64,000 bases of DNA from Atkinsonella hypoxylon (GCA_000729835.1 JFHB01000001.1:558001-622000); one strand, 5' to 3'; shown: positions 11,359-25,136, counted from the stretch's first letter. The notes: generated from the sequence alone by a model not told the origin. Numbers and translations are program-made.

Positions 11359-12765
11359 GGATACACACTTGCAAGACTTGGAAAAAGGAAGACTCCGATA
11401 CAGGGCACCTGGAATACACTTGCCTAACCTCTGTTCGGTTTATCCAGACATTGCTTTTCGATGCATGATGGGGTGCGAAATTCAGACAGACTAGTGTCCG
11501 TTTCGCCGGTTTGTGTAGAGGGAGGGTATGGATGCAGAGTCAACTTGGTGAGTTTCTGGGACAGCGGCCAGGTTCATGGGGGATGGCTGGCTTCCCTTTG
11601 CCGTTCACACGACTGGAGGGGTTGGGACCGACGGGCCTGGCATGGCATGGCCGCTGGTAGAGATGGCCCCTTGGCTGCTGAGACCAACGGCGTGTGGCGT
11701 CGTGTCTCGTAGCTCATTGACTGACAGAAATGGACTAATATCAACGGCAGTGGCGGTATCTATGAGACTAGCTCCCCTCGGATTTCCCCATGGCAAATGA
11801 ATCACATTGCAGTTGATAGCTCAAGACAGATGCAAATATTCATTTCAGGTGGGCTCAGTAGTTCAGTTCTGCGAATCTCAAGTATTCAACTTTGCACATA
11901 ATCATTAGCAAATCACACCTAATGTGCTTGGATCAACCCCTATCCACCTAATTCTCTCGAATAACTGACAAACATGCGGTTGGTATGTGCTCACTTGGCT
12001 GTCTTGCTTGCTCGTAGGATCTAATGCCGTTGACACGAACTGCGCTTACTGTCAAGATTAGACAGCGTCGATCATGTATTGCGGCGCACTTTTCATGTTA
12101 CATCCCATAGATATGAAAGCCGAACCTCCACATACCTTGAACCAATCGTATAACTTTGCCTCATGCGGAGACGCAGGGCGACAAGACAAGAATTCAAAGT
12201 TTAGCGCACATGTAACAAGATGTCATATGGCCCAAGGAGCCATACCCTCGCCGATTAAGTCAACAACAAGCATAAAAGCCAAGGATAATAAGGACAAAAA
12301 TACTATCCTTCCGCGTTCCCAACCGTCCTGTCAGAATTCGGAAATGTCCGTCACAAGCCAACACCGTTGAGCCTGATGGCTAGTAAGCGCTTCGAGACAA
12401 GATCCTCTCCCTTCGTTTCCGCCTAATTCGACGACCTGCATTGGCGCCCCAACCATGTTCGAGCTACCAGGCTAGCATGCTGAAAGTAGAGAATAGCGTC
12501 TACCATCGATTGGCAGGTGCAGATTGTTTTGTGGGTGGTGACAATCATGATGGGCAAGCCCACAGAGGCTGGACCGAAGAGCAATGATTACCAAACGATG
12601 TGAAACAATTTTTTATTGGTTGGGCTTGAGACAGCCCACACGCCACAGAGAAATAGTGCAATTCCTCTTCGAAATAGGGCACTTCGTGCATGTGTCCTGT
12701 CTGCCATTTCTGTTTGCCGAAGCATCAACGTTGCCGCTGAGTATGTCTGATACTGATGCTGACGC

Positions 12766-13812
12766 TCAAGAAGTAATCATATCTAATCCATAGCGTGGGT
12801 CGGGCGCTCGAAGTATGCGTTCGATTCCTGAAGGGTCAAATGTGGCCTGGAAGATGGAGAGGTCGGTGGGAGTGTATGACGACGATGCTCGTGCCGACCC
12901 AGCAGAAGTGGAAGAGTCTGGACGGGACCTGTTCCTGGCACTGGAGCTTTTCCTATCTTTCCTAGCCATTTCATCCCAGATGAAGCGTGTCGTGCTTTGT
13001 GTTGGGTCCTCAAACGCAAATACAACATATGTAAATTGCCCACGAAGGTCGGGATCGAAGAGTAATATGTCTCGCCAAATCTCGGCAACCTCTTGGGGTG
13101 GATTGCGGCAGCTGTTGCCCAAGCCGAAATCTCCAACGACCACTCGGTCGTAGTTATTGTACAAACAGATGCGAAGAGCTCCGCGAATCTTTTCTCTCAT
13201 CAAGTTCTGTTCCTCCGCAAAAGAATACATTGTCCCGTTTTCTTTAAGCTTGGGCCATCTCGTTGGAGGTATAGAGACAACTGGCAAGTCATACCACTGT
13301 TCGAGCCTTTCGTATTGATCGTGAGGTCCGCGGTAAACCACAACAGCATCAGAAAGTATACCACCAGTGGAAGGAATAGGATAGTTTGAAGTGATTCCTG
13401 TGTTTGGCCAGGGGCTGCTAAGCGTGGCCGAGAGATTGCTTCGGCGGCAAAGCTTCTCTTCATATCCAGAGCAGCTAGTTTCCCAGTCACCTCCGGGACG
13501 ACGCTCGTTAGCAGCACAAATAAATGGAATTCGAATTCTCGAGCCGCCCATGGCTTCACTAGCCTGACTGTCGGCGGCAGCATAAGAAATAGCAGCCATA
13601 ACCGGGTCTCCAGCTTCTACCCGAAAAACCGGGGGCCGGGTGCTCAGATTGCGACGGGGAATCTCCAACTCTGTGGCAGGCTGCCTGTACAGAACGGAGT
13701 ACGGAGGAAACAGTTCGGCATAATTGGTGTTTAGTATGGGAATGAAGTTCCTCTTGGTATCGGCCGCGATTTCCGAAGGCTTCACACGGCTGGACTTAGA
13801 TCCAGGGGCCAT
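12766..13812 (-). CDS. PARG-like (TIGR02452 / microbial-type PARG catalytic domain) protein
   Basis: A single open frame of 348 residues from an ATG at 13812. The core resembles microbial-type poly(ADP-ribose) glycohydrolase macrodomains: IPFICAANERRPGGDW (PGGDW at 106-110), then YEEKLCRRSNL (117-127), and later the macrodomain-like segments VVVYRGP, LVVSIP-type strands and VVVGDFGLGNSCRNPP. Members normally show a GGG/PGG loop followed by a Q-E-E or similar catalytic pair; here the pair of acids is kept but preceded by Tyr. The likely role is hydrolysis of ADP-ribose polymers or esters, but activity is not proven by sequence. The C-terminal about 50 residues (SSSARNRSRPDSSTS...) are low complexity. 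It converges on sec24. No intron is needed. Confidence 0.85.
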   Translation of the reverse strand: MAPGSKSSRVKPSEIAADTKRNFIPILNTNYAELFPPYSVLYRQPATELEIPRRNLSTRPPVFRVEAGDPVMAAISYAAADSQASEAMGGSRIRIPFICAANERRPGGDWETSCSGYEEKLCRRSNLSATLSSPWPNTGITSNYPIPSTGGILSDAVVVYRGPHDQYERLEQWYDLPVVSIPPTRWPKLKENGTMYSFAEEQNLMREKIRGALRICLYNNYDRVVVGDFGLGNSCRNPPQEVAEIWRDILLFDPDLRGQFTYVVFAFEDPTQSTTRFIWDEMARKDRKSSSARNRSRPDSSTSAGSARASSSYTPTDLSIFQATFDPSGIERILRAPDPRYGLDMITS

Positions 13813-15962
13813 TATAAAAGATTGTCGTTCTGTAGCGACAGAGAATATAGAACCACTCCGTAGTTACAATCGGAGGCTGATTGCGTATGAGATGCCGTAG
13901 CGAGTTGTCACATGGACAAAGAAAGCCGACTCGACGGACTTTATATTCTTTGGTTAGAGCTACCGTAGCCAAGACGAGACCATCAAATAGCCTCAAAAGA
14001 TGAGCCGTGTAAGTCAGAAATAACGATGGGCAATCTCGACAAAAGTTGGTGTAACCCGATCATCAGGGATTTTGACCACCTCGTTCGGACCATGGCCGTC
14101 TAGAGGCGAGTCATGGAAGACATGTCACCGTCTAGAAACGAGACACAACCCATTATAAGGAAGACGAACAACGGCTGGTGGCAGGGTGTTGAGCGGGATG
14201 CTGCCCTCCTTTAAACCACCAAGACTCCGTAGCTCCAGGTGTCTGATGGCGAGGTGGGGAGGTGTTGTCTCCCTGGCAAGGCAAATCATGCTATCCCCCA
14301 AAAGCACAACTGCATCCACCGTCCAGACTGGCGGGACAGCGAGGGGCTGGTAACTAAAAGTGTGGGATGGCGACCCATTCCTCAGTAGCTTGGGAGAATG
14401 CTGGGGCAATCGATTCTGAGGGTGCGAGACAAGGGGTGCGAGGGTCCTGCATACATTAGGTAGTTGGGCACAAGTATCGTAGACATATCTCTGGTCGCGA
14501 TATCCCTCAAACCTCTCCTTAATCCTGCTCGGAGCTACATCGATGTCGCAGGTCGCACTCAATACGTGAAGGTAGCCGAATAGGAGCCATTGGTGGCAAA
14601 ACAAGGCGCGATGTCTCGACCAATTCATTGCATTGCATTGCAGAAAGCAGAGCTGTTGGGTCCGATCTGTGACACCTCATCTCGTCTTCGTCCGACAAGT
14701 CCGTCCCGTGGATCATTTTGTCGAGACTCTGGCTGCGGAAACACACGGAGAAAATGGAGACATGAGAGAGCTCTGGCTCCGTTGCATGCATGCGGTTGAG
14801 GTCTTGTGAAAGGCTCAAAAGGCATCGAACTGCCGATATTAACGGACTAGCGTCTGGCACGAAAGCGAATGGAGGGCTGCGGTGCGTGGGTGGGTTGAGT
14901 TGGCACTCATCTGAGACACATTCAGAAGCATGAATGGATAGACGATAAAGCCAAGAACGCGAGAGTGTGCCTTGTGGGCGGCGGAGAAGAGAAGTAGAAC
15001 GTTCATTGCACCTTGGCCATGCAGACATGTCTGCAAGAAGGAGAGACTCAAAGTGCTCCAACATGCAAGATGTCCAAAGTGGTGGAGGGCGATTCAATCG
15101 GTGAGACTGTTGACCAACAAGCACGCCGAACGTTGAGGGTTGAGGACAACGTGAAACAAGTGGAGGATCAGAAGCGACTATCCATTCACGAGCATAGAGC
15201 AACAGCCCAAATTGGGGGTCTAGAAGTCTGAATATGTCAAGCACCGAGAGTGGAGGCACAAAAGACACTTGACTGGATGGATATCTGGTGTCTTGCCTCT
15301 ATTTCGCCAGGTACTCAGTGCAAGTGGGCGCAACGCTCATCGTGCTGCTCCTTCCAATTTCATGCAACGCAACGCAACGCACTACTAAGCCCAGGCCACG
15401 GCATTTGGGAACAAGAAAGGACGAAGGAAGGCAAAGGGAAGGAGCAAGCAAGTAATCAAGCACACTGAGCGCTCAAGTCTTTTCATTGAATGCCTGATTC
15501 TTCTGCGTTCGTGAGCTTATGATCTGTGCACCTTGGAATTTGAAAAGGTGCTCAGCCTGACCTTGCCTGAGGCATTACCGAGGCGTGAAAATTCCGTTGC
15601 CAATGCGATGTCTCTCGCATGGATCTAGATTGAATCTTCAGGTTCTTTAGCCTATGTGAATTTTCCTTCTTTGCTTCCTTTCTTGGACAGTTTGCTGTGC
15701 TGGGCTTAGCCGCGCAACGACCCCAACGTGGGCCCACTTTTCACATCCAGAAGCTTTTCCCGCCATCTCGATATCTCATTTCCTGCTGTGCTGAAGACAT
15801 TCATTCATCGAGTTATCACTGAGTGGTCTGCTGCGTGACCCTTCACTGTGACTCAGCGCCTGGCAATTTGTTCCATCTTGCTCTCATTAGATTTTGCTTT
15901 CTGCGCGGCTCACTCTGCTGGCCTCATCGCATCCCGCACCAGTAAGGGGTGTTTAAGCCGTC
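13813..15962. other. 2.15-kb spacer, no supported gene
   Basis: Divergent spacer between the PARG-like gene and mitochondrial AsnRS. Minus-strand open frames of 167 (14125-14628) and 249 codons (14519-15268) exist, but they overlap each other in different frames, contain no recognisable domain and have no family-like sequence. I treat them as chance. Confidence 0.5.
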
Positions 15963-17750
15963 ATGTCGAGACGGAGTCCTATGCCTAAACTCTTTACCCT
16001 TCTTGCACGCTCCCTGCTAAGCCGTACATGCTCAAGGAGGTATTCGGTACGCATAAGTGACAGCCAACATGCGCCAGCCATCACAACGGTGGCCGAACTC
16101 AAAGCATGGCTGCCAGAGACTCATGTACCAGGCGTGGAGGTGTGTGGATGGGTGCGATCTGTCCGCAGGAGCTCTGGTGTACGTTTTGTTGACATTACCG
16201 ACGGATCGTCGATGCGGCCGGTGCAAGTAGTCGTGGACAAGGCCCTCGCAGCAGGGTATGATGTCCCATGCCCTTTACCTTTGTTTCCTCATCCTCACTG
16301 ACACTGAACTTCACTGCCAGAATACGACCCGGTACTGCGGTTCGCTTGAAGGGGACGTGGTACAACACAGCCGAAATCAAGGAGGCTGTTGAAGGAGGAG
16401 TTGTTGTCTCAGCACCGCCTTCTTCAAGCAGTCAGACCAGACATGATGGTGGTGAGGTGAACCAGGCTGCTCAGAAACCTCAGACAATACAAGAACTTCA
16501 AGTAAAAGAGGTTGAAATTCTCGGCACCTCGGATCCACAAGTGAGTTAATTGAGCGAGGTCGGGGAGCATTGTGTTTCACACTAACACAAACTTCTGTGT
16601 AAAGACATATCCTATCCAAAACAAATACCAAACTCCAGAGAGTTTGCGGCACATCTCTCATCTTCGGTCTCGAACACCACTCAACTCTACACTTCTTCGC
16701 TTACGGTCCGATGCTATTGCTTCGCTCACTAACTTTTTCTTCAACGAGAAATTTCAGCAGACGCATCCGCCAATCATCACCTCCTCAGACTGCGAAGGTG
16801 CTGGTGAAGCCTTTACCGTCAAAACTAATTCTAAAACTGAATTTTTCAGAGATCCAAAATATCTCACGGTTTCAACCCAGCTTCACCTTGAAGCATTAGC
16901 TCAGGCTGTTGGGGATGTATGGACACTCTCCCCCACCTTCAGAGCTGAACAGAGTGATACATCGAGGCACCTGAGCGAGTTCTACATGCTTGAGGCCGAG
17001 ATGAGCTTCGTTCGAGATGTGGGTGAAGTCATGGACTTCATCCAAAGGATGCTGTCGAGTCTTGCCAAAGACCTGAAGGCAATGCGAGCGGCGAATGAGC
17101 TGGACAATAATAGACTAGACTCTCGCAATCCAGCGGAGAAGCTGGCGTTTGATGACTTGGTGGAAAGAGAAACAATTCAACGAAGATGGGCCGGCTTCCT
17201 TGTTCCTGAGAAATGGCCGCGCATCACTTACACCGAGGCCATTGAGCGACTCCAGCCCGTTGCCGATCAATTCGAGCACAAGCCGATCTGGGGTAGTGGT
17301 CTTCAGTCGGAACACGAAAAGTATCTGGCTAAAGAGATTGGTTACGACAAAGCGAACGATGCCTATGTTCCGATATTCATCACTGAGTATCCTCGCGAAA
17401 TAAAGCCGTTTTACATGCTTCAGTCAGCTTCACCTCCACCGCAAGGCCAAACTGTGGACTGCTTCGATCTTCTTGTTCCTGATCTCGGCGAGCTTGCTGG
17501 AGGTTCGATGCGCGAAAATCGCTTAACTGAGCTCGAGAGCAACATGAGGTTACACGGACTGGAAGTACTTGACAAGAGAAAAGAAATTAGCAGCAGTCTG
17601 GACTGGTATTTGGATCTGAGAAGATGGGGATGCCCACCCCATGGAGGATTCGGCCTCGGATTCGATCGTCTTCTTAGCTACCTGAGCGGCATGCCGAATG
17701 TCCGCGACGTTGTCTCCTTCCCGCGTCATTACCAGCGTTGTGACTGCTAA
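15963..17750 (+). CDS. slm5: Asparaginyl-tRNA synthetase, mitochondrial
   Basis: A class IIb aminoacyl-tRNA synthetase that charges tRNA-Asn. Exons are 15963-16255, 16321-16540 and 16605-17750 (introns 65 and 64 nt), giving 552 residues. The N-terminus is basic and Ser/Arg-rich without acids (LLARSLLSRTCSRRYS), a typical mitochondrial presequence. An OB-fold anticodon-binding domain follows (VEVCGWVRSVRRSSGVRFVDITDGS). The catalytic core has motif 2 RAEQSDTSRHLSEFYMLEAE (Arg284-Glu286 start) and motif 3 GFGLGFDR at 519-526, then NVRDVVSFPRHYQRCDC at the C-terminus. The insert VVVSAPPSSSSQTRHDGGE is a variable linker. Each splice keeps frame. The cytosolic AsnRS of fungi has a longer N-terminal extension not seen here, which supports the organellar assignment. 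Confidence 0.95.
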
Positions 17751-19213
17751 GGGTGCGGCGCACGAAAAAGATGATTTAAGCTGGATGTATGCGAGATCCT
17801 CGTTAGTTATGGTATACTCGCCAGGCCAATACTCGGGCCGAGAGTCTCGGGCGATAGCCGGGCTCGCACTATGATGAGTTTTGTGATACTTTCGGCGAGA
17901 TTATTTGCCTGATTTGGGCGACAAGCTCAGACCTTTCATTTTTGTGGACAGTGAGGCTGGCCAAATGGAACGATTTTCAGCTGAGAAAATGAGGCAAGCG
18001 GAAGCCGTATTGGGATGTCGCACACGCCGGCGTGGCCGAGGCTCGGTAGGCAGGACTACATGGTCGAGAAGGGAGCATGGGTCTTTGGATACAGTTCACG
18101 TCTTCAAGGGCACGATATCTCACAGCGGAGATTGGTCTCGGCCACGACGACTTGAAAGTCAATGAAAGTCGGATAGGTCAACTTGATGCTGACGTGTCAT
18201 TCAGGCTCTGGCCTAGATGCTCTATCGAAGGCAACGAGATGGTTTTCAGGCAAATGTATAATATGTAAGTATACTGAATTGGGGAAGATGTTGCAGCAAT
18301 ATATGTGTGTGGAAAATACATCTATATCAGTTGTAATATAGGAATAGATCCTCTTTCCCACATTATGATTAAACGTTACTGACTTCAAACATCAGCACAG
18401 CTGATAGCCTATTCCAACTGAAGATTGAAATATTCTGATTGCTTGGGTGCTATCTGAGGGCTGAGATGGCATTGATTTATGTAGATGAGTGACTTGATTG
18501 TAAGATTCAAGCCAACGTATGCGCTTCGGTCAAGATTGACCGAGAAGAGGTCTTGCTTTGACCGACCGGGTAAGTCAAATATACACAATATTTTTCAGGC
18601 AGCCACTAAGTCTTTTCTTTCTTATATGGCAATTTTGACAGGACTATAAGCATGGAACTCGTCTACCATGGACTGCATGACGCAAAAGAAGTAGAGAGGT
18701 CACAAGTCGGCACCATTCGAAAAGCAGGCATCACGCAACGGGCGCTCCCAAAGCAACTCACTATGTTTGGCATTCCGCCCATGTCAGCCCAAGGCAGAAA
18801 CAGCCTCGCCTTCTCCAGCGTGATCCGGAGAAGATTCTTCACGAGCATCCGCATCAAGAAGATGACGCACGATGACGAGAGATGTAATTTCTCGTGAGCG
18901 GTGTATAACAGCATTGTCTGGGCGCTTCTACAAGGACGGGTTGTTGCAGTTTGAAAGGGAGATTGAGAAGCTTGTGGCGCGGTGTGCACGACGCCGATGC
19001 TTTGTCTGGTGCGTAGCAATAGATTGAATGAGCATATGAATATAGGATAAACTTGATTATTGATATGACAAGGCGATGGCAAAACACCATTCGCTCCATC
19101 TAGCGGGTGCCAACATATACACACAATGGAGAAGGATCCAAACCAGTCCAGCTGTCCCCACGAAAACCCCCAGTTCTTATCCGCGTAGATCAAACGACAA
19201 ATTACAATGCCGA

Positions 19214-19241
19214 GTCAGACTCAGACTCAGACTCAGACTTA
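19214..19241. repeat. AGACTC hexamer repeat
   Basis: About four and a half units of (AGACTC). Confidence 0.85.
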
Positions 19242-21723
19242 GATCGCCGAGGGCCATGACACCCGACGTAGCATCGCGGATTGCGCGCACGTACACCGCG
19301 TCCAGGTCATAGCATAAGCTTAATTATTACGTTCTTTTTTTATTATTTTATTATTATTATGATTATTATTATTTTAATACTTTACCGGCCGAGACATGCC
19401 TGTCGCCCTCTATCTACGTGGCCGGATGGGGAAAAATGGGCTCAGCCCCCCAGAGCCAATCCAGGCTGTTACAAGTTTCATCAGGCGTCCGGATGTGAGA
19501 AGGCGCGTGCAGATGTTTTCGGGCGCGATGACATCGGCAAAGAACGTTATCGCAGCACAGGACCACCGAGGTGTTTATACACGGTGCATGTGCCCTTTTG
19601 AAACAGAGCCTGGGAGGGGATTCAACGATCTCCGGCTCTAGATATTAAGCATTGCGCGAATTGGGCAGCAGGTAGACATCGAGGGCGAACTACGCGAACC
19701 GTCGGAAAATGCCCTGCCTTACCTGTTACGATGGCACAAGGAAAAAAAAAAAAAGTTGCCCTTTCGTCTCGATGAAGCACCGGGGCGTCAAAAGTACAAA
19801 AGCCATCGGTTTTTTTTTTTTATATTTTTTTTAATTTTTTTTTTTGGCGTTGACAGTCCGGCTCGGCGTCGGGTCGGCGGTCAGACAACTGGCATGTTGC
19901 ATTCGTTGGTTGAGAAAAACTCAATTTGGGGAGTTTGGTCCTCGGAGTACGTTTTGCTGTCTGGCCTCGACTTTGCTGGCTTAAGAGTAAAACCTGCGTA
20001 CCGTACTACGCGGTATAGTTATACCACGGGAGAACATGGTTGGAAAAAAAAAAGATGCCGCGCTGTGTTGGATGGGGAGACGTTGGTTGACGCTGCGAGA
20101 GGCTGTTGCCAGCTGTTGCAAGCGGTTTAAGCATAGTTAGTTATCTGGCCACCAAAACCTCTAGCATACATCAGTGCCTCGAAACCATGACAACGCAGCC
20201 AATCGCGGCAAAGACCAGTCCTTCTTCGCTACCAACGGCCATTGCTCGCGAAAACCCCCCCCCCCCCCCGCGCGGAAAAAGTACATCGTGCCACGCACCT
20301 CAATCCCCAGAATCATATTTCTGTAGGCAAAAGGTGTACATACGTTTTCCCATCCTTCGATTCTCGACTATGTGGCGCAGGCCATCAAGATTTTTATTTT
20401 ATTCTGTCCCTGCGGCGCAACGCCGGCTCCTCTGGGGATGCACTTGGCGCACTCGATTGGTTGCGAGGCGTCTGCGACGGATCTATCGGCATAGGGCCCT
20501 CAGCCGTTTTCAGCTCTGCCCGGCATTGTCCACGGGCGGAAGCTGGTGGGCATTACAGCGGTGCGCCGGCAAGGTGGACGGATGACCCCCATTCTTTTGC
20601 GATCAATGATGGACAGAATGACGAGTTTATGGAGAAAAAAAAAAAAAAAAAAGAGGTAAGACCATGAGCCTAGATTACGCCCGGAATGGGCGAACGCGCA
20701 CTCGATTTCTTTTTTTTTTTGGGTCCCAATTGGCCACCCTGACTAGCCTAGTCCTACCAACTAGCGTTAATAATAACTATAATTTCAAGAGGAAAAAAAG
20801 GAAAGAAAAGCCCCCCCCCCCCTTCCTTTCCTTTTCCAAGGGAGGGCATGCTCACGCACAGGCCACCTAGCTATGCGATCTAATAAACTCTGCTTTATTA
20901 CTAACTAACTATCCCGCTATCCCAAAAAGCTGAGTCTATAGACCTGGAAAGGTAGTGGAGGGAAATTCTTAAAAAAAACCATGTCTGGTGCCTTTGATTG
21001 CTGGGAGTCTTATTAGAGCCTGATAAACGCCTCGGTAAGGCTACGTTATTGAAACGGCAGATCGTGTAGAAGCTTGGGAGCGCAGACTATTTAGTTTTAA
21101 ATGCCTTGGGGTCGAAACACGTAATTAGTAGGAGAGGTGTGGCGCTTGGGTTTCGTAGTGATGTAATTTTCTTCGTTGAACTAGGCTTTGTGGCTGTTAT
21201 CACGAGGGTCAGTCCCCGTATTGGTTCATGCCCGGGCCCCATTGCCCGGTGAGTGGTCAAATTCGATGGTGGTGGACCCTGGGACAAGCAATGGATGCGG
21301 GGTCCGTCATGAAATCTGTCCGCCGCGGGGAGGGCTGTACATACAAATCGGAGCCGGGTGGTCCAGCTAAGATGGTAGAGGTACTTCTTAATTCTCTACA
21401 GCGTTCCCTCGTCGGTAGCCCGTTGCTCGTTGCTCTGGAATGATCACCTTGTACCACAAACAAATTGCCCGCTAACTATTATCCTCTATGTACCTGGCCG
21501 AGACCACTTCGCTTTCTCAACTCGCCACCAACCCGATTCCGCTTCTGCTTTGTGCAAGTTCGCTTCGCAAGACAGCTTCATCTCGAAATCAAATGTAAAA
21601 CCACCTAGCCGAGAATAGAAGTTGCCTGTTGATTTGCTTGACGCGAGGCTCCTAGCTTTGTGCCGAATGGAAGTGGGGCTCGCGACCGACCTGCTCCCCT
21701 TAACGCTGCTAACGGGTGGATGT

Positions 21724-21753
21724 ACACGCACACGCACGCACGCACGCACACGC
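21724..21753. repeat. CACG-type microsatellite
   Basis: Alternating CACG/CACA units, purine-pyrimidine alternating sequence. Confidence 0.85.
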
Positions 21754-22963
21754 GATATCGTCGGGTGGCCGGGAATAACGTTTGTGTCCGTCTCGCATCT
21801 TCGGCCTTGGATCCAATTAGAAACCGGGCTCATCGGGGACGCCTCTCTGGTTCGCACCCCTAGACTTGAGGCTGCCACCTGAGACAGGGACCCCCATGGC
21901 AGCCCAAGTCGCCAAGACGGTTCAGACGGCATCTCAGCAGGACAGTGCCAAAGCTTTTTCTTTCTTTTCTTTTTTTTTTTTTTTTTTTGCTTCCTTCCTT
22001 CCGTCCACCCACTCACTCACCCACCCACTCTGTCTCGTCTCGTTGCTTTTCTCTTTGTTGCCTTTGCGCTAGTGTCATCTCCGCCTTCGTAGTATGAAAC
22101 GCTGAACGCGGCTGTCGCTGGATTCGTGCCGTGACGAAGCAGAAACCTCTAGCTTGATGTACTCCGTAGGTGTGTGAGATTGTGCTTAACACCGCGACTG
22201 CTGCTGGCAGAATGCTTGCTGATCTGACATCATACGTACCATGTGCCATGCTGGATAGTACCAAACCGAGGCCTTGATTGTGTCACCGCGCAAGGCAAGC
22301 ACTCATCATATAAGACGGTTTCATTCGAACCAAGCCAAGTCAAGCCATGAACAGCATCATCAGCATCATCATCACAGCTGTCGTCAAACCTCCCGTAAAG
22401 TGTTTGGGTTCTTATCACAGTCTCATGCCCCTGTTCGTTGTTCATACCATGTACACCGTGCGAGATGAGATCTCACGCCAAGGCATCTGAGGTGGCTTGC
22501 AACGCTTAAATTCATGCTTAAAAGCGCAAGTCGATGTGGACAAAAAAAAAAACAGTTGATTCAAAGGTGCCGAGTTAGCCGCAGCGTGTTTTTCGGTCAA
22601 TTTCCACACCCTCCCCCTAGTTCACTGCTTTCCTCCTTCCTTGGCCGTACCAATGCCCATGTTCATAGCATCTGAGTTATCCGTACGTCTGTATCATCAA
22701 AAGACATTTCCGTGTCATTCCATCCTCCTGGTCCTGAAGTCGAGTTGAGTGGGATTCTCTTCTCTGCCTATTATGGCGCCTCTGTGGACCTGGCAATCGC
22801 CATGACCTCCATTCGGAAAAAATTGGGAACGGAACGACAGAGACACCTATGATTATGACCACGGTCACGCGATGTGAGCTTCAGTGGCGCCAATGGCTGC
22901 AACGGCAATTGAACCGAATAAGCGACTGTTGTCGCTGGTCGCTGGTCGCTAGTGTGCAAATAG

Positions 22964-22999
22964 TACCTACCTACCTACCTACCTACCTAGGAGGTAGGT
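22964..22999. repeat. CTAC tetramer repeat closing in an inverted GGTAGGTA
   Basis: About six CTAC units run into CCTAGGAGGTAGGTA, so the array ends in its own inverted complement and could form a hairpin. Confidence 0.85.
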
Positions 23000-25136
23000 A
23001 AGCAAGCGAGCCGGTTTCCCGTGAAAAGAGGCAGCATCATTATTAGTGTGCGCTGGATGAATGACAAGTCTACTTTTCCTCTTGCTCCTTTCGGAACACA
23101 CGGCTTTTTTTTATTTTCTTTTGCAAGCATCCATTAATCTATCGTTTGATCGATTGATTGTAGTAGCTTAGCGCGAATTTGCATCGGTATCGTAATACGC
23201 AAAGTCACTCCTCCTCTCCTCCTCTCCTACTCTGTCCTCTTGACACAGCCACTTCCTCACATACCATTTGCCGTTGCACTCGTTTCCACACTGGCTGCAT
23301 CAGCGTTCCTATTTTCCCACATAGCGTATCCGTCACTAGTAACTAGCGTGTTATTGTTGTGCAACAGGATTCAGAAAAGTGGGGTACATGGATGGGGTAC
23401 AGAGCGATGCCGTTGGAGCCGACTCGGGGTTGCTTCGACGTCATATTGCCTTCTGCAGCCTCTTGATCTCTTGATAGCACTCTCCCCCCCTCACAGCGAG
23501 ACCCCTCTGACAAAAAGATGCATGCAGCTCGCATCATGAACGAATCGGCTGTTGAAAATGGAGGGCAAGTAGCTGTATGATGACCCCTCTGGCTGGAGAG
23601 ACCGCGGGTTTCTCCTCGATGGCCAATCTGCATCTCAGGCTGGCGCATCGCATATCGAGACTTGAAGTACAATGTGAGGCGGGTAAAGAGATTAGATCGA
23701 TTCTGCATCGAATCTCACGATTGGCCAATATAGCTAAACAGCGTGAGGGCGAGCAAACTAAGGTTAATAAGAGTCCTATCCCCACACCTTCAGCCTGGCG
23801 GTTAGCTTCTACCCTTAAAGAAGCTTGTGCTGGCCCGCATGGTGGATTCTGAGAAGCACGAGAAGCACGAGAAGCACACAAAGGTTATCCCAGCCTAAAC
23901 AGAAGTTGATCAAGTCAGTACAGACTCATGGACATGGCGTGCATACTGTACATTTCAGGGACCGACCACCTTGTTCCGGTAACCACAGTTTATTGGATAG
24001 TAGATGTACGGGGCATATGGGGATCGTTATTATTCGGTACAATATGTCAGAGTTGTTTGTAGCACGGCAAGGTTACTTACGGGTTACGGCAGAGACGGGT
24101 CTCGAGTCACGGTAAGGAGCGTTTTGATGCTTTTGGTCCATTGAGCCTTCGTTGGCTTTGCGTCAAGAATGATAATGTGCCGGCCAATCCCTCGTCTTCG
24201 GTTTCAAGGGACAACCGTGTGGCTGCTTCAGCGACTGGTGACGTGAAGCAGCGCGATTCGCTCACCACGGATCATGGCGGGAACAGCAGCGGCCGGCACA
24301 GTCAAATAGTGCCAACTTTTGGACAGGGATTCCTATAGTTAGCCTTTTTCCATGTACAATCTAGGCCGGGATGCGACATCTCCACGGCTCGAGTCTTCCG
24401 AAGATGTCAACTTTGAGTTGAGCTCATTTCACTTAGGTACTCGGCCCGGAGTACGTGCTGTATTGTATCTGTAATTTGTGATTTGTAATTTGTATTGTCT
24501 GTCAACTGGAAATGCCAGCCTCGTCTCATGAGCTGAACCACCTGCTTCCTGAAGAGGGTCAGAGGGTCTGTCAGGTAGGTTTTCCCCCAGCAGTGAGGAA
24601 ATTTTTTTTCCAGGTGAAGGAGAATGTACGGAGTGCTCGACAGAAACCGAGAGGCAGCGGATTCACCGTGTTCATTCAGAATCCTTCTGGTTCTCGCTGT
24701 TCTAGCTGCTCTAGCATATCTGTCCTCATGAATCAATCATACATAAATCACCGCCAGACGCAGGACTAGGACGCCTGCGAAGCCGTCACAGTCACAAGAG
24801 ACGTGCCTGGCTCTACCAATTCATTCCACCTCCCTCACCTGCTTGGACCTGCTTGGACAATGGACGACGTGCCGAGTTACCCAGACATGTGGGCGCCACC
24901 CAGCACGTTGTGCAACCGTTGGCCTAGCATGCAATGCAGTAGGCAGGATGTGCTCCGTACTCCGTGCTCCGTACTCCGTAGCAGCAATGGCCGGTATCAC
25001 TATCACGAGGTTGAGCTTGATCTGCGTTTAGTAGTTTGCCGTGAATGCGACGGAGGCTGTTGTGCTATGCGGCTCACATGTTGGGACGACGTGCGCGTAG
25101 TTCATCAGAAGAAGACTGGCTCTCCCGGTAAGATAA

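Larger units (their letters stand above)
10500..12765. other. 2.3-kb convergent spacer, no gene seen
   Basis: Lies between the 3' ends of sec24 and the PARG-like gene, so it should hold two 3' UTRs. It includes CCAA repeats (10953-11003), a C-run/A-run junction (11325-11358) and an ACCTAGGTAG element near 10794. No family was recognised in the short frames. Confidence 0.55.

Noticed and set aside
14519..15268. 249-codon open frame on the minus strand
   Set aside because: No domain, no family-like sequence, overlapping open frames in other phases; open by chance in balanced-composition spacer.
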